Positions 7,718 through 15,905 of a stretch of 26,965 nucleotides of DNA are shown one piece after another (position 1 is the first letter of the stretch; the number at the start of each line of letters is the position of its first letter). Location of the stretch: assembly GCA_025360945.1 (NCBI GenBank), contig JANYBE010000279.1, positions 1-26,965 of the forward strand, in the 5' to 3' direction. Source of the stretch: Rhizobacter sp. GTDB lineage: Bacteria > Pseudomonadota > Gammaproteobacteria > Burkholderiales > Burkholderiaceae_C. Both the position numbers and the translations under genes were made by a program. The notes under the pieces are model-generated. The model was not told the origin of the DNA and made no database searches. It was given only the letters and a program-made list of their open reading frames with translations.

Positions 7718-8896
7718 TCAGCAGACTTCGAACAGCCCGGCCGCACCTTGGCCGCCGCCGATGCACATCGTCACAACGACGAACTTCGCGCCGCGCCGCT
7801 TGCCCTCGATCAATGCGTGGCCGCTCAGGCGCGAACCGCTCACGCCAAACGGGTGGCCGACCGCTATCGCGCCGCCGTTGACGTTGAGCAATTCGTCCGG
7901 GATGCCGAGCTTGTAGCGCGAATAGATCACCTGGCAGGCGAAGGCTTCGTTCCGCTCCCACAGCTCGATGTCGCTGACCTTCAGGCCCGCACGCTCGAGC
8001 AATCAGGGCACCGCGAACACCGGGCCGATGCCCATTTCGTCCGGCTCGCAGCCAGCGACCGCAAAGCCGCGAAAGATGCCGAACGGGTTGAGCCCGCGCT
8101 GCTCGGCGAGCTTGGCGTTCATCACGACGCAGGCCGAGGCGCCGTCGGAGACCTGGCTCGCATTGCCGGCCGTCACCACCCCACCCGGCAGCGCCGCGCG
8201 GATCTTGGCGACACCATCGAGCGTGGTGTCCGAGCGAATGCCCTCGTCGGCAGCGATCGTGACCTCCTGGCGTGCGAGGCGGCCGCTGGCCTTGTCGACC
8301 ACACCAATCACCGTCGTCATCGGCGCGATCTCGGCATCGAACCTGCCGGCGGCCGCAGCTGCCGCGGCGCGCAGCTGGCTGCGCACACCGTACTCGTCCT
8401 GCGCCTGCTTGCTGATGTGGTAGCGCTTCGCGACTTGCTCGGCGGTCTGCAGCATCGTCCAGTAGATCTCGGGCTTGTGATCGACCAGCCACGCGTCGGC
8501 GCGCATGTGGCGATTCACCTCGTTCTGCACGCAGGAGATCGACTCGACGCCGCCGGCCACCATCACCGGCACCTTGTCGACGATGACGCGCTACCCGGCC
8601 ATCGCGATCGCCTGCAGGCCCGACGCGCAAAAGCGGTTGATCGTGACACCCGCGGTCGAGACCGACAGGCCCGCGCGCAGTGCCGCGGTGCGCGCGACGT
8701 TGCCGCCGGTCGTGCCTTCGCTCAGGCTGCCGCCAAAGATGACGTCCTCGACTTCGGCGGGGTCGATGCCGGCACGCGTCACGGCGTGCTCGATCGCGTG
8801 TCCGCCAAGTGTCGCCCCGTAGGTCATATTGAACGCGCCCTTCCAGCTCTTGGCCAGGCCGGTGCGCGCGGTCGAGACGATCACTGCATCAGTCAT
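7718..8896 (-). pseudogene. Acetyl-CoA C-acyltransferase (thiolase) with two in-frame stop codons
   Basis: A full-length thiolase frame of 393 codons, starting at the ATG at 8896 (MTDAVIVSTARTGLAKSW), with every block in the same frame but interrupted twice. A TAG at 8591-8593 (codon 102) sits where homologues commonly have glutamine (AMAxQRVIVDKVPVMVAGG). A TGA at 8003-8005 (codon 298) sits just before LLERAGLKVSD. Both could come from single C-to-T changes (CAG to TAG, CGA to TGA). The nucleophilic cysteine region NRFCASGLQA lies before the first stop. The NEAFA, GHP and CIGGGQGAAG active-site segments lie after the second. The enzyme would cleave 3-oxoacyl-CoA with CoA, the last step of beta-oxidation, and the gene sits 16 bp after the FadJ-type gene as expected. 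No frameshift accompanies the stops, suggesting recent loss. Confidence 0.85.
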
Positions 8897-8912
8897 GTCG
8901 ACTCATCCGTGC

Positions 8913-11006
8913 TCAGTTGAACGTGCGGCCTTCGTCGGCCAGCGTGACCAGCAGCGGCGCCGGTTGCCACGAGGCGTCGGCACCCGGCTCGGCCGCGAAG
9001 CGCCGCAGCGCGCGCACGACGTTGGGCAGACCGACGATGTCAGCGTACAACATCGGTCCGCCGCGGTGCAACGGGAAGCCGTAACCGTTGAGGTAGACGA
9101 TGTCGATGTCGGACGCGCGCGCCGCGATGCCTTCGTCGAGGATGCGCGCGCCTTCGTTCACGAGCGCAAAGATGCAGCGCTCGACCACTTCGTCGTCGTT
9201 CACCTTGCGCGGCGTGATGCCGGCATCGGCGCGGTACTGCATGATCAATGCCTCGACCACCGGGTCCGGGATCGGATCGCGCTTGCCGGCTTCGTAGCGG
9301 TACCAGCCCGATCCGGTCTTCTGGCCGAAGCGGCCGGCCTCGCATAGCCTGTCGGCCACCACTGGCTTCATCTCGATGCTGGCCTCGGCCGCCTTGCGCT
9401 TGCGCGTTGCCCAGCCGATGTCCAGCCCCGCCAGGTCGCCCATGCGGAACGGTCCCATCGCGAGGCCGAACATTTGCAGCGCACTGTCGATTTGCTGCGG
9501 CAGTGCACCGACAGTGATTAGGCCGTTCGCGGCCGCACCGTAGCGCGCCAGCATGCGGTTGCCGATGAAGCCGTCGCAGACGCCCGAGACGACTGCGATC
9601 TTCCGGATCTTCTTCGCCAGCGCCATCGCCGTAGCCAGCACGTCGGGCGCCGTCTTCGCGCCGCGCACGATCTCGAGCAGGCGCATCACGTTGGCGGGGC
9701 TGAAGAAGTGCAGGCCAATAACGTCCTGCGGCCGCTTCGTGAACGCGGCGATCCTGTCGAGATTCAGGTACGAGGTGTTGGAGGCGAGGATCGCGCCCGG
9801 CTTGCAGACCTCGTCCAGCGTCTTGAAGACTTGTTCTTTCACGTCCATGTTCTCGAACACCGCCTCGATCACGAGGTCGGCGTCGCGCAAGCTCTCGTAC
9901 GCCAATGTCGGCGCGACCAGACCCATGCGCTCCTCGACCTGGGCCGCCGTCAGCTTGCCCTTTTTCATCGAGTTCTCGTAGTTCTTGCGGATCGTCGCGA
10001 GGCCCTTGTCGAGCGCTTCCTGCTTCATCTCAAGCAACGCCACGGGCAAACCGGCGTTCAGGAAATTCATCGTGATGCCGACCCCCATCGTGCCGCCGCC
10101 GATCACGCCAACCCTGGAGATCGTGCGCAGCGGTGTGTCGTCCGGTACATCGGGTAGTTTCGCGGCCGCCCGCTCGGCGGCGAACACGTGGCGCAGCGCA
10201 CGCGATTCGGGCGTCGCCATCAGTGCGATGAAGGCTTCGCGCTCGATGCGCAGGCCTTCGTCGAAGGGCTTGCTCGCCGCGGCCGCGACCGCCTCGACGC
10301 ACTTCAGCGGCGCGGGGAAGTTCTTCGCCCCGGCTGCAACCGTGTTGCGCGCGAACTGCAAAAAGGCCTCGGCCTGCGGGTCTTTCAGCTTCAGGTCGCG
10401 CGCGCGCTTGAGCGGCCTGGCGTCGGCAACGACCTGGCGCGCGAACGCGGTCGCGCCGGCGATCAGGTCAGCGTCCACGATCTGGTCGATCAGCGGCGTG
10501 CCCTCGAACTTTGCCGCCGGCACCGGCGCGCCGTGCACGATGACGTTGAGCGCCGCTTCGAGCCCGATCAAGCGCGGCAGCCGCTGCGTGCCTCCGGCAC
10601 CAGGCAGCAGGCCGAGCTTGACCTCGGGCAGCCCCAGCGAGGCGTCGGCGAGCGCGACGCGGAAGTGCGCGCCCATCGCGAGTTCGAGTCCACCTCCCAG
10701 GCATTGCCCGGCGATCGCGGCGACCACCGGCTTGGCGCTGTGCTCGAGCAGACCGATCACGGCACGCAGGTTCGGTTCGCGTGCGGCCTTAGGCGTGCCG
10801 AACTCGGTCACGTCGGCGCCGCCCGAGAACGCGCGCGACGTACCGGTAAGCACGATCGCCTTCACCGCGGGGTTCGCGTTGGCCGCGTCAAGAGCGTCGG
10901 CGATGCCGCTGCGCAGTTCGGCGCCCAGGCCGTTGACCGGTGGCTTGTTCATTGTGACGACGGCGACCTCGCCATCGATCACGACACTCACGAAAGGATT
11001 GCTCAT
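8913..11006 (-). CDS. FadJ/PimF-type enoyl-CoA hydratase / 3-hydroxyacyl-CoA dehydrogenase
   Basis: A 697-residue bifunctional beta-oxidation enzyme of the usual length. The N-terminal crotonase domain shows SGGADVTEFG near residue 65, GGGLELAMGAHFR near 105 and LPEVKLGLLPGAGGTQRLP near 125; the two glutamates in these last motifs are the usual catalytic pair. A linker leads to the NAD-binding domain with VGVIGGGTMGVGI near residue 300. The dehydrogenase active-site segment GLHFFSPANVMRLLEIV follows, and then the C-terminal 3HCDH domains (GFIGNRMLARYG, GYGFPLHRGGPM). It hydrates trans-2-enoyl-CoA and oxidises the 3-hydroxyacyl-CoA with NAD+. The ATG at 11006 (MSNPFVSVVI) is preceded by GGAG at fitting distance. 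It lies 32 bp after the ligase gene and 16 bp before the thiolase pseudogene. Known pim operons contain the same type of enzyme; chain specificity is not visible. Confidence 0.92.
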   Translation of the reverse strand: MSNPFVSVVIDGEVAVVTMNKPPVNGLGAELRSGIADALDAANANPAVKAIVLTGTSRAFSGGADVTEFGTPKAAREPNLRAVIGLLEHSAKPVVAAIAGQCLGGGLELAMGAHFRVALADASLGLPEVKLGLLPGAGGTQRLPRLIGLEAALNVIVHGAPVPAAKFEGTPLIDQIVDADLIAGATAFARQVVADARPLKRARDLKLKDPQAEAFLQFARNTVAAGAKNFPAPLKCVEAVAAAASKPFDEGLRIEREAFIALMATPESRALRHVFAAERAAAKLPDVPDDTPLRTISRVGVIGGGTMGVGITMNFLNAGLPVALLEMKQEALDKGLATIRKNYENSMKKGKLTAAQVEERMGLVAPTLAYESLRDADLVIEAVFENMDVKEQVFKTLDEVCKPGAILASNTSYLNLDRIAAFTKRPQDVIGLHFFSPANVMRLLEIVRGAKTAPDVLATAMALAKKIRKIAVVSGVCDGFIGNRMLARYGAAANGLITVGALPQQIDSALQMFGLAMGPFRMGDLAGLDIGWATRKRKAAEASIEMKPVVADRLCEAGRFGQKTGSGWYRYEAGKRDPIPDPVVEALIMQYRADAGITPRKVNDDEVVERCIFALVNEGARILDEGIAARASDIDIVYLNGYGFPLHRGGPMLYADIVGLPNVVRALRRFAAEPGADASWQPAPLLVTLADEGRTFN

Positions 11007-11038
11007 CGCACCGCTCCGATTGATTTCCGATTGATTCT

Positions 11039-12775
11039 TCAGGCGGCGTCGCCGAACAGCGGACGCAACGCCTTCTTCATAATTTTTCCGTTGGCATTGC
11101 GGGGCAACGTCTCGTGCAGCAGCACGATGCGCATCGGCACCTTGAACGCCGCAAGCCGCCCGCGCACGAAGCTGCGCAATTCGTCCTCGCTGGTCTCGTG
11201 GCCGGGCTTGACTGTCACCGCCGCGACCGGCTCTTGGCCCAGCGTGCGGTGCGGCAGCCCGATAACACCGGCATCCATGACCGCGGGGTGCGCGTACAGC
11301 GCGTCCTCGACCTCGACGCAGTAGATGTTCTCGCCGCCGCGGATCAGCATGTCTTTCTTGCGGTCGACGATGGTGAGAAAGCCTTCGTCGTCCATCTTCG
11401 CCAGATCGCCGGTGAGCACCCAACCATCGACGAATGTCTCGGCCGTGGCCTCGGGTTTTCGCCAGTAACCCTTGACCACGTTCGGCCCCTTGGCCCACAG
11501 CTCGCCGACCTCGCCTCGCGGCAGCTCGCGGCCGCTGTGGTCGCCGTCGCTGGCGACAATCTTCATCTCGCACACCGGCAGTGCCGGCCCGGCGCCCTCG
11601 GCGTGCGCGTCGTACTCCTCGGCGGCGTGGTGTGTGAACGTGGCCGTCGTCTCGGTCATGCCCCAGCCGGTGCCGGGCACCGAGGCCGGGAACACCTGGC
11701 GGATACGACGCACCAGTTCGGCTGCGGCCGGCGCGCCACCGTACGAGACGCTCTCCAGCGTCGCGAGGTCGTAGTGCTCGCGTGCCGGATGTTCGATGAT
11801 CTGCCAGGCCAGCGTCGGCACGCCGCCGGCGCCGGTGCACTGCTCGCGCGCGATCAGCGCCATCGCTTGCTCGGTGTCCCATCGGCGCATCGCGACGATC
11901 TTCGAGCCGTTGTAGAGCGATGGCGTCAGGATCGCGTGGCAGCCGGTGACGTGAAAGAACGGCACGCCGAGCAGCGTCGCGCGCTGACGCACCCGGTCTT
12001 CCGGCTTCGGGATCGGCTGCCCCCGACGCACATAGGCGCGCTGCCCCGAGAAGCCCGAGGCGATCACGCAGGTCACCGCGTTGCGGTGCGTGCCCAGCGC
12101 GCCTTTCGGATGCCCGGTGGTGCCCGACGTGTAGAAGATCGTCGCATCGTCTTCGGGGGCGATCACGACCGCGGGCAGCGGTCGGTCGGGCAGCGCGTGC
12201 CAGTCGTTCACCTCGCCGGTCACGTCTTCGAGCCGGAGCGTGAAGGCATCGACCGACGAAGTCTCGCTGCGGGACACGAGGATACGTTGCAGCGTCGCGC
12301 ACTTCGGCACAAACGCAGCGATGCGCGCGTGCCGTTCGGCATCAACGATCGCGAGCTTCGCGTCCGAATTGATCAGACCGTACTCGAGCTCCGCGCTTGT
12401 CCACCAGGCGTTGAGCGGCACCGCGATCGCGCCGACCAGCAGCGTGGCGAAGAACGCGACCGGCCATTCCGGCAGGTTGCGCATCGCGATCGCGACCCGG
12501 TCGCCCTTGACCACGCCATCGGCAGCGAGCGCGGCAGCCAGCGCCAGCGTCGCGCGCGAGAAGGCCTCGAAGCTGGCGCGCTCGTCCTCATACACGAGGA
12601 AGATCTTGTCCCCGTGCGCACGGCCGGCGACGAATACGTCGCGCAGGGTCTGCGGACCGTTCTTCCAGACTCGCAGCGCCACGCCGTGGATCACGCGCTC
12701 TTCCATCTCGAACATGGTGCCGGGCGCGGTCATCAGCGCATGCGCGGCTTGCAGCGACATCACAGGCCAGCTCAT
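11039..12775 (-). CDS. Acyl-CoA synthetase (AMP-dependent ligase)
   Basis: A 578-residue ANL-superfamily ligase that would activate a carboxylic acid to its CoA thioester with ATP, the entry step for this operon. The phosphate loop IFYTSGTTGHPKGALGTHR lies at about residues 212-230. The adenylate-binding GWGMTETTATF is near 375. The hinge region GWVLTGDLAKMDDEGFLTIV is near 445. The C-terminal catalytic lysine lies in PRNANGKIMKKAL near 560. The start at 12775 is chosen because the upstream gene ends in TGA at 12779-12777, one base before this ATG, a layout that gives translational coupling; a second in-frame ATG follows five codons later. Substrate class (fatty, dicarboxylic or cyclic acid) cannot be told from these motifs. 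The neighbouring dehydrogenase pair suggests a pimelate-like or medium-chain acid, which is inference. Confidence 0.92.
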   Translation of the reverse strand: MSWPVMSLQAAHALMTAPGTMFEMEERVIHGVALRVWKNGPQTLRDVFVAGRAHGDKIFLVYEDERASFEAFSRATLALAAALAADGVVKGDRVAIAMRNLPEWPVAFFATLLVGAIAVPLNAWWTSAELEYGLINSDAKLAIVDAERHARIAAFVPKCATLQRILVSRSETSSVDAFTLRLEDVTGEVNDWHALPDRPLPAVVIAPEDDATIFYTSGTTGHPKGALGTHRNAVTCVIASGFSGQRAYVRRGQPIPKPEDRVRQRATLLGVPFFHVTGCHAILTPSLYNGSKIVAMRRWDTEQAMALIAREQCTGAGGVPTLAWQIIEHPAREHYDLATLESVSYGGAPAAAELVRRIRQVFPASVPGTGWGMTETTATFTHHAAEEYDAHAEGAGPALPVCEMKIVASDGDHSGRELPRGEVGELWAKGPNVVKGYWRKPEATAETFVDGWVLTGDLAKMDDEGFLTIVDRKKDMLIRGGENIYCVEVEDALYAHPAVMDAGVIGLPHRTLGQEPVAAVTVKPGHETSEDELRSFVRGRLAAFKVPMRIVLLHETLPRNANGKIMKKALRPLFGDAA

Positions 12776-12776
12776 C

Positions 12777-13907
12777 TCAGTAGTTCCTCGACCGGGCGAT
12801 GCGCTCGGCGTGGAAGTTCGCATCACCGTAGAGCTCTTGAAGCACGCGCGCACGCTTCATGAAGAAGCCCATCTCGAACTCGTCGGTCATGCCCATGCCG
12901 CCGTGCATCTGCACGCCTTCCTGCACCGCGAGCGTCGCGCTTTTTCCCGCGCGGGCCTTGGCCACCGAGACAGCGGTCGCGGCCTTCGCCGGGTCGGCGT
13001 CGAGCGCCTGCAACGCCTTCAGCGTTGAAGCGCGCGCGAGTTCGATGTCGCAGTACAGCTTCGCTGCCCGGTGCTGCAAGCCCTGGAATTCACCGATCAC
13101 GCGGTCGAACTGGCGACGCTCCTTCAGGAAGGCCACGGTGCGTGCGAAGGTCTCGTCGGCGATGCCGATCATCTCGGCCGCTGCCGCGGCACGACCGGCG
13201 TCCAGCGCGATGGCCAGCGCCTCGGCCCCGCCATCGACCCCACCGAGCACTGCGCTCGCGGGCACGATGACGTCCTTGAACGCCAGACGTGCCGCGTTGT
13301 GCGCATCGACCATCGCGACACGCTCGATCGCGACACCCGGCGTCTCGCGACTCACCGAGAAAAGCGTAATGTCAGCACCGACTTCGGGGGTCCGTGCGGC
13401 GACGATCAGCAGATCGGCCACATGCCCGTGGCCGACGAAGTTCTTGCTGCCATCGAGCCGGTAGCCGGCGCTCGTCTGCGTCGCCGTCAGTGCGATCTGA
13501 TCGGGCCGGTGCTTGCTGTGCTCATCGACCGCGAGCGTGGCGATGCGCTCGCCGCTGGCGATCGCCGGCAGCCATTCGCGCTGCTGCGCCGCGCTGCCGG
13601 CATGGCGGATCGCCGTGACCGCGACCACGCTGCTCGCGAAGAACGGCGACACGCTCAAGTGGCGGCCGATCTCTTCCATCACGACACCGGCCCCCACAAA
13701 GCCCAGGCCGATACCGCCGAGTTCCTCGGGCACGAGGATGCCGGTGAAGCCCATCTCGGCGAAGCGCTTCCACAGATCGCGCGAGAAGCCAGTTCCATCG
13801 TGCGCGTCGCGCAGCTGGCGAAGATGCGCGACCGGCGCGTTGTCGGCGAGGAATCTGCGCGCGCTGTCGCGCAGCATAGTCTGTTCTTCGGTCAGTACGA
13901 GAGCCAT
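12777..13907 (-). CDS. Acyl-CoA dehydrogenase, PimD-like small/partner subunit
   Basis: A 376-residue flavoprotein of the acyl-CoA dehydrogenase fold: N-terminal helical domain (LVLTEEQTMLRDSARRFLAD), a middle beta domain (KNFVGHGHVADLLIVAART) and a C-terminal helical domain (MHGGMGMTDEFEMGFFMKRA). Near the C-terminus, where most family members have the catalytic glutamate in an EGT or EGG motif, it reads ELYGDANFHAERIA, so that glutamate appears to be absent. The next gene upstream codes for a dehydrogenase that keeps it. Paired large and small subunits forming one heteromeric enzyme are known for PimC/PimD and for the steroid ChsE-type enzymes, and I infer the same here. The ATG at 13907 lies 16 bp after the partner gene. 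The ribosome site is weak, which fits translation coupled to the upstream gene. Confidence 0.88.
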   Translation of the reverse strand: MALVLTEEQTMLRDSARRFLADNAPVAHLRQLRDAHDGTGFSRDLWKRFAEMGFTGILVPEELGGIGLGFVGAGVVMEEIGRHLSVSPFFASSVVAVTAIRHAGSAAQQREWLPAIASGERIATLAVDEHSKHRPDQIALTATQTSAGYRLDGSKNFVGHGHVADLLIVAARTPEVGADITLFSVSRETPGVAIERVAMVDAHNAARLAFKDVIVPASAVLGGVDGGAEALAIALDAGRAAAAAEMIGIADETFARTVAFLKERRQFDRVIGEFQGLQHRAAKLYCDIELARASTLKALQALDADPAKAATAVSVAKARAGKSATLAVQEGVQMHGGMGMTDEFEMGFFMKRARVLQELYGDANFHAERIARSRNY

Positions 13908-13923
13908 GGTCGTTGTCGTTCGT

Positions 13924-15117
13924 TCAGGCGCCGGGAAGCTCGAGGATGCGCTTGGCGATCACGTTGAGCTGCACCTCGCTCGTGCCGCCCTCGATCGAGT
14001 TGCCCTTGGTGCGCAGCCAGGTGCGCGCGGCGAAGCCCTTCTTCGAGCGCTCGCTCTCCCATTCGAGCGCGTCGCTGCCGCCCGCTGTCATCATCAGTTC
14101 GTGGCGGCGCTTGTTCAGCTCGGCACCGTAGTACTTGAGCACCGACGAGTACGCGGGATGCGCCTGACGCGCCTTGGCCAGGTCGCCGAAGCGCTCCATC
14201 GTGACGCGAAACGCCGCCTCGTCGATCTCGAACTCGGCGATCTGCGCGCGCAGCAGTGGGTCGGCAAGCCGCCCCAGCGCGTCGACGCCAACAAGCGCCG
14301 CGGCGACTTGCCCGAGTGGCTTCGCAACCGCGCGGTCGCCGATGCCGCCGATCATCTCGCGCTCGTGCGTCAACAGGTACTTGGCGACGTCCCAGCCGCC
14401 GCCCGGCTTGCCAACGAGGTTGTGCTTCTCGACGCGCACGTTGTCGAAGAAGGTCTCGCAGAACGGCGACTTGCCCGAGATCAGCAGGATCGGCTTGGTC
14501 GTGACGCCGGGCGCGGCCATGTCGAACAGCACGAAGCTAATGCCGGTGTGCTTCTTCGCTGCGCCGTCCGTGCGCACCAGGCAGAAAATCCAGTCGGCCT
14601 TGTCGGCGTAGGAGGTCCAGATCTTCCGGCCGTTGACGATGTAGTGGTCGCCGCGGTCGTCGGCGCGGGTTTGCAGCGCCGCCAGATCGGAACCGGCGTT
14701 CGGCTCCGAGTAGCCCTGGCACCAGCGGATCTCGCCGCGCGCGATCTTCGGCATGTGCTCGCGCTTCTGCGCCTCGGTGCCGAATTTCAGCAGCGCCGGC
14801 CCGAGCATCCAGATCCCGAAGCTGTTGAGCGGCGCGCGGCAGCCGAGTGCGCGCATCTCCTGCGCGAGCACCTTGGCCTCGTCGACGCTCAGGCCACCGC
14901 CACCATAGTCGCGCGGCCAGGTCGGCACGGTCCAGCCGCGCCCGGCCATGCGCTCCAGCCACTGGCGCTGCGCATCTGACGCGAAGGTCCAGTGGCGGCC
15001 AGCCCAACAGATGTCCTCTTCGCTCGTCATCGGGCTGCGCATCTCGGCCGGGCAGTTCGCCTCCAGCCAGGCGCGGGTCCCGGCCCTGAAGCTCGTGAGC
15101 TCAGTCGTCTCGCTCAT
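13924..15117 (-). CDS. Acyl-CoA dehydrogenase, PimC-like large/catalytic subunit
   Basis: A 397-residue acyl-CoA dehydrogenase. Visible blocks are TVPTWPRDYGGGGLS in the N-terminal domain, the flavin-contact segment GYSEPNAGSDLAALQTRA near residue 140, GRKIWTSYADKADW near 165, and near the end NSIEGGTSEVQLNVIAKRIL. The glutamate in IEGGTSE (about residue 376) is the expected catalytic base that removes the alpha proton while FAD takes the beta hydride. The ATG at 15117 (MSETTELTSF) has an AAAGG 8 bp upstream; a GTG three codons earlier is less well placed. The gene sits 12 bp after the SDR and 16 bp before its probable partner, which lacks that glutamate. Electrons would pass to electron-transfer flavoprotein, not coded in this window. 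Assignment to the PimC type rests on size and context. Confidence 0.88.
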   Translation of the reverse strand: MSETTELTSFRAGTRAWLEANCPAEMRSPMTSEEDICWAGRHWTFASDAQRQWLERMAGRGWTVPTWPRDYGGGGLSVDEAKVLAQEMRALGCRAPLNSFGIWMLGPALLKFGTEAQKREHMPKIARGEIRWCQGYSEPNAGSDLAALQTRADDRGDHYIVNGRKIWTSYADKADWIFCLVRTDGAAKKHTGISFVLFDMAAPGVTTKPILLISGKSPFCETFFDNVRVEKHNLVGKPGGGWDVAKYLLTHEREMIGGIGDRAVAKPLGQVAAALVGVDALGRLADPLLRAQIAEFEIDEAAFRVTMERFGDLAKARQAHPAYSSVLKYYGAELNKRRHELMMTAGGSDALEWESERSKKGFAARTWLRTKGNSIEGGTSEVQLNVIAKRILELPGA

Positions 15118-15129
15118 AGAATTCACCTT

Positions 15130-15894
15130 TCAGATCGTCACGCCGCCATCGACGACGATGGCCTGTCCGGTCACGAACGAGCCGGCATTCGAGGCGAGAA
15201 AGATCGCCGCACCGGCGATCTCGTCGGGCTCGCCGATGCGGCGCAGCGGCGTGGTCGAGGTGCGGCGCTTCAGCGCCTCCGGGTTTTCCCACAAGGCGCG
15301 CGCGAAGTCGGTCTTGATCAGGCCTGGCGCGATGCAGTTGACGCGCACATTGCTCGGCCCGTACTCGACCGCGAGGTTGCGCGCGAGCTGGAAGTCTGCC
15401 GCTTTCGAGACGCAGTACGCGCCGAGGACGGCCGAGCCGCGCAGGCCGCCGATCGACGAGACGATGATGATCGACCCGTCCTTGCGCGCGAGCATCTGCG
15501 GCGCGGTGAAGTTGATCAGCCAGTGGTTGGCGACCACGTTGTTCTCCAGGATCTTGCGGAACTGGTCGTCCTCGATGCCGGCCATGGGCCCGAAGTACGG
15601 ATTCGACGCGGCATTGCAGACCAGGATATCGATCTGCCCGAGTCGGCGCGTCGTCTCGTCGACCAGGTGCATCAAGTCGTGCTTGGACGAGATATTTGCC
15701 GGGATAGCGATCGCGCGACCAGCACCGCGCGCGGCATTGATCGCCGCAGCGACCTCGGCACACGGCTCGGGTTTGCGCGACGAGATCACGACCCTCGCGC
15801 CGTGCTCGGCCATGCGTTCGGCGATCGCCCGGCCGATGCCGCGCGACGAGCCGGTGATGACGGCGACCTTGCCGACGAGTGAGAACAAGGACAT
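15130..15894 (-). CDS. SDR family oxidoreductase (3-oxoacyl reductase-like)
   Basis: A complete 254-residue classical short-chain dehydrogenase. The nucleotide-binding motif GSSRGIGRAIAERMAEHG begins near residue 15, followed by the NAG-type motif written here as CNAAS (near residue 95). The catalytic serine lies in VSSIGGLRGS, and tyrosine and lysine in AYCVSKAADF (YxxxK intact). The substrate-loop start APGLIKTDFA and the end TGQAIVVDGGVTI are also clear. It uses NAD(P)H in the cytoplasm. The ATG at 15894 has a strong AAGGAG. Packed 11-12 bp from acyl-CoA dehydrogenase genes on both sides, it is certainly part of the operon and probably oxidises or reduces a hydroxy/oxo-acyl intermediate. 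Exact substrate is unknown. Unlike the two SDR remnants at 5907-6886 it is fully intact. Confidence 0.9.
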   Translation of the reverse strand: MSLFSLVGKVAVITGSSRGIGRAIAERMAEHGARVVISSRKPEPCAEVAAAINAARGAGRAIAIPANISSKHDLMHLVDETTRRLGQIDILVCNAASNPYFGPMAGIEDDQFRKILENNVVANHWLINFTAPQMLARKDGSIIIVSSIGGLRGSAVLGAYCVSKAADFQLARNLAVEYGPSNVRVNCIAPGLIKTDFARALWENPEALKRRTSTTPLRRIGEPDEIAGAAIFLASNAGSFVTGQAIVVDGGVTI

Positions 15895-15905
15895 GGTTTG
15901 CTCCT

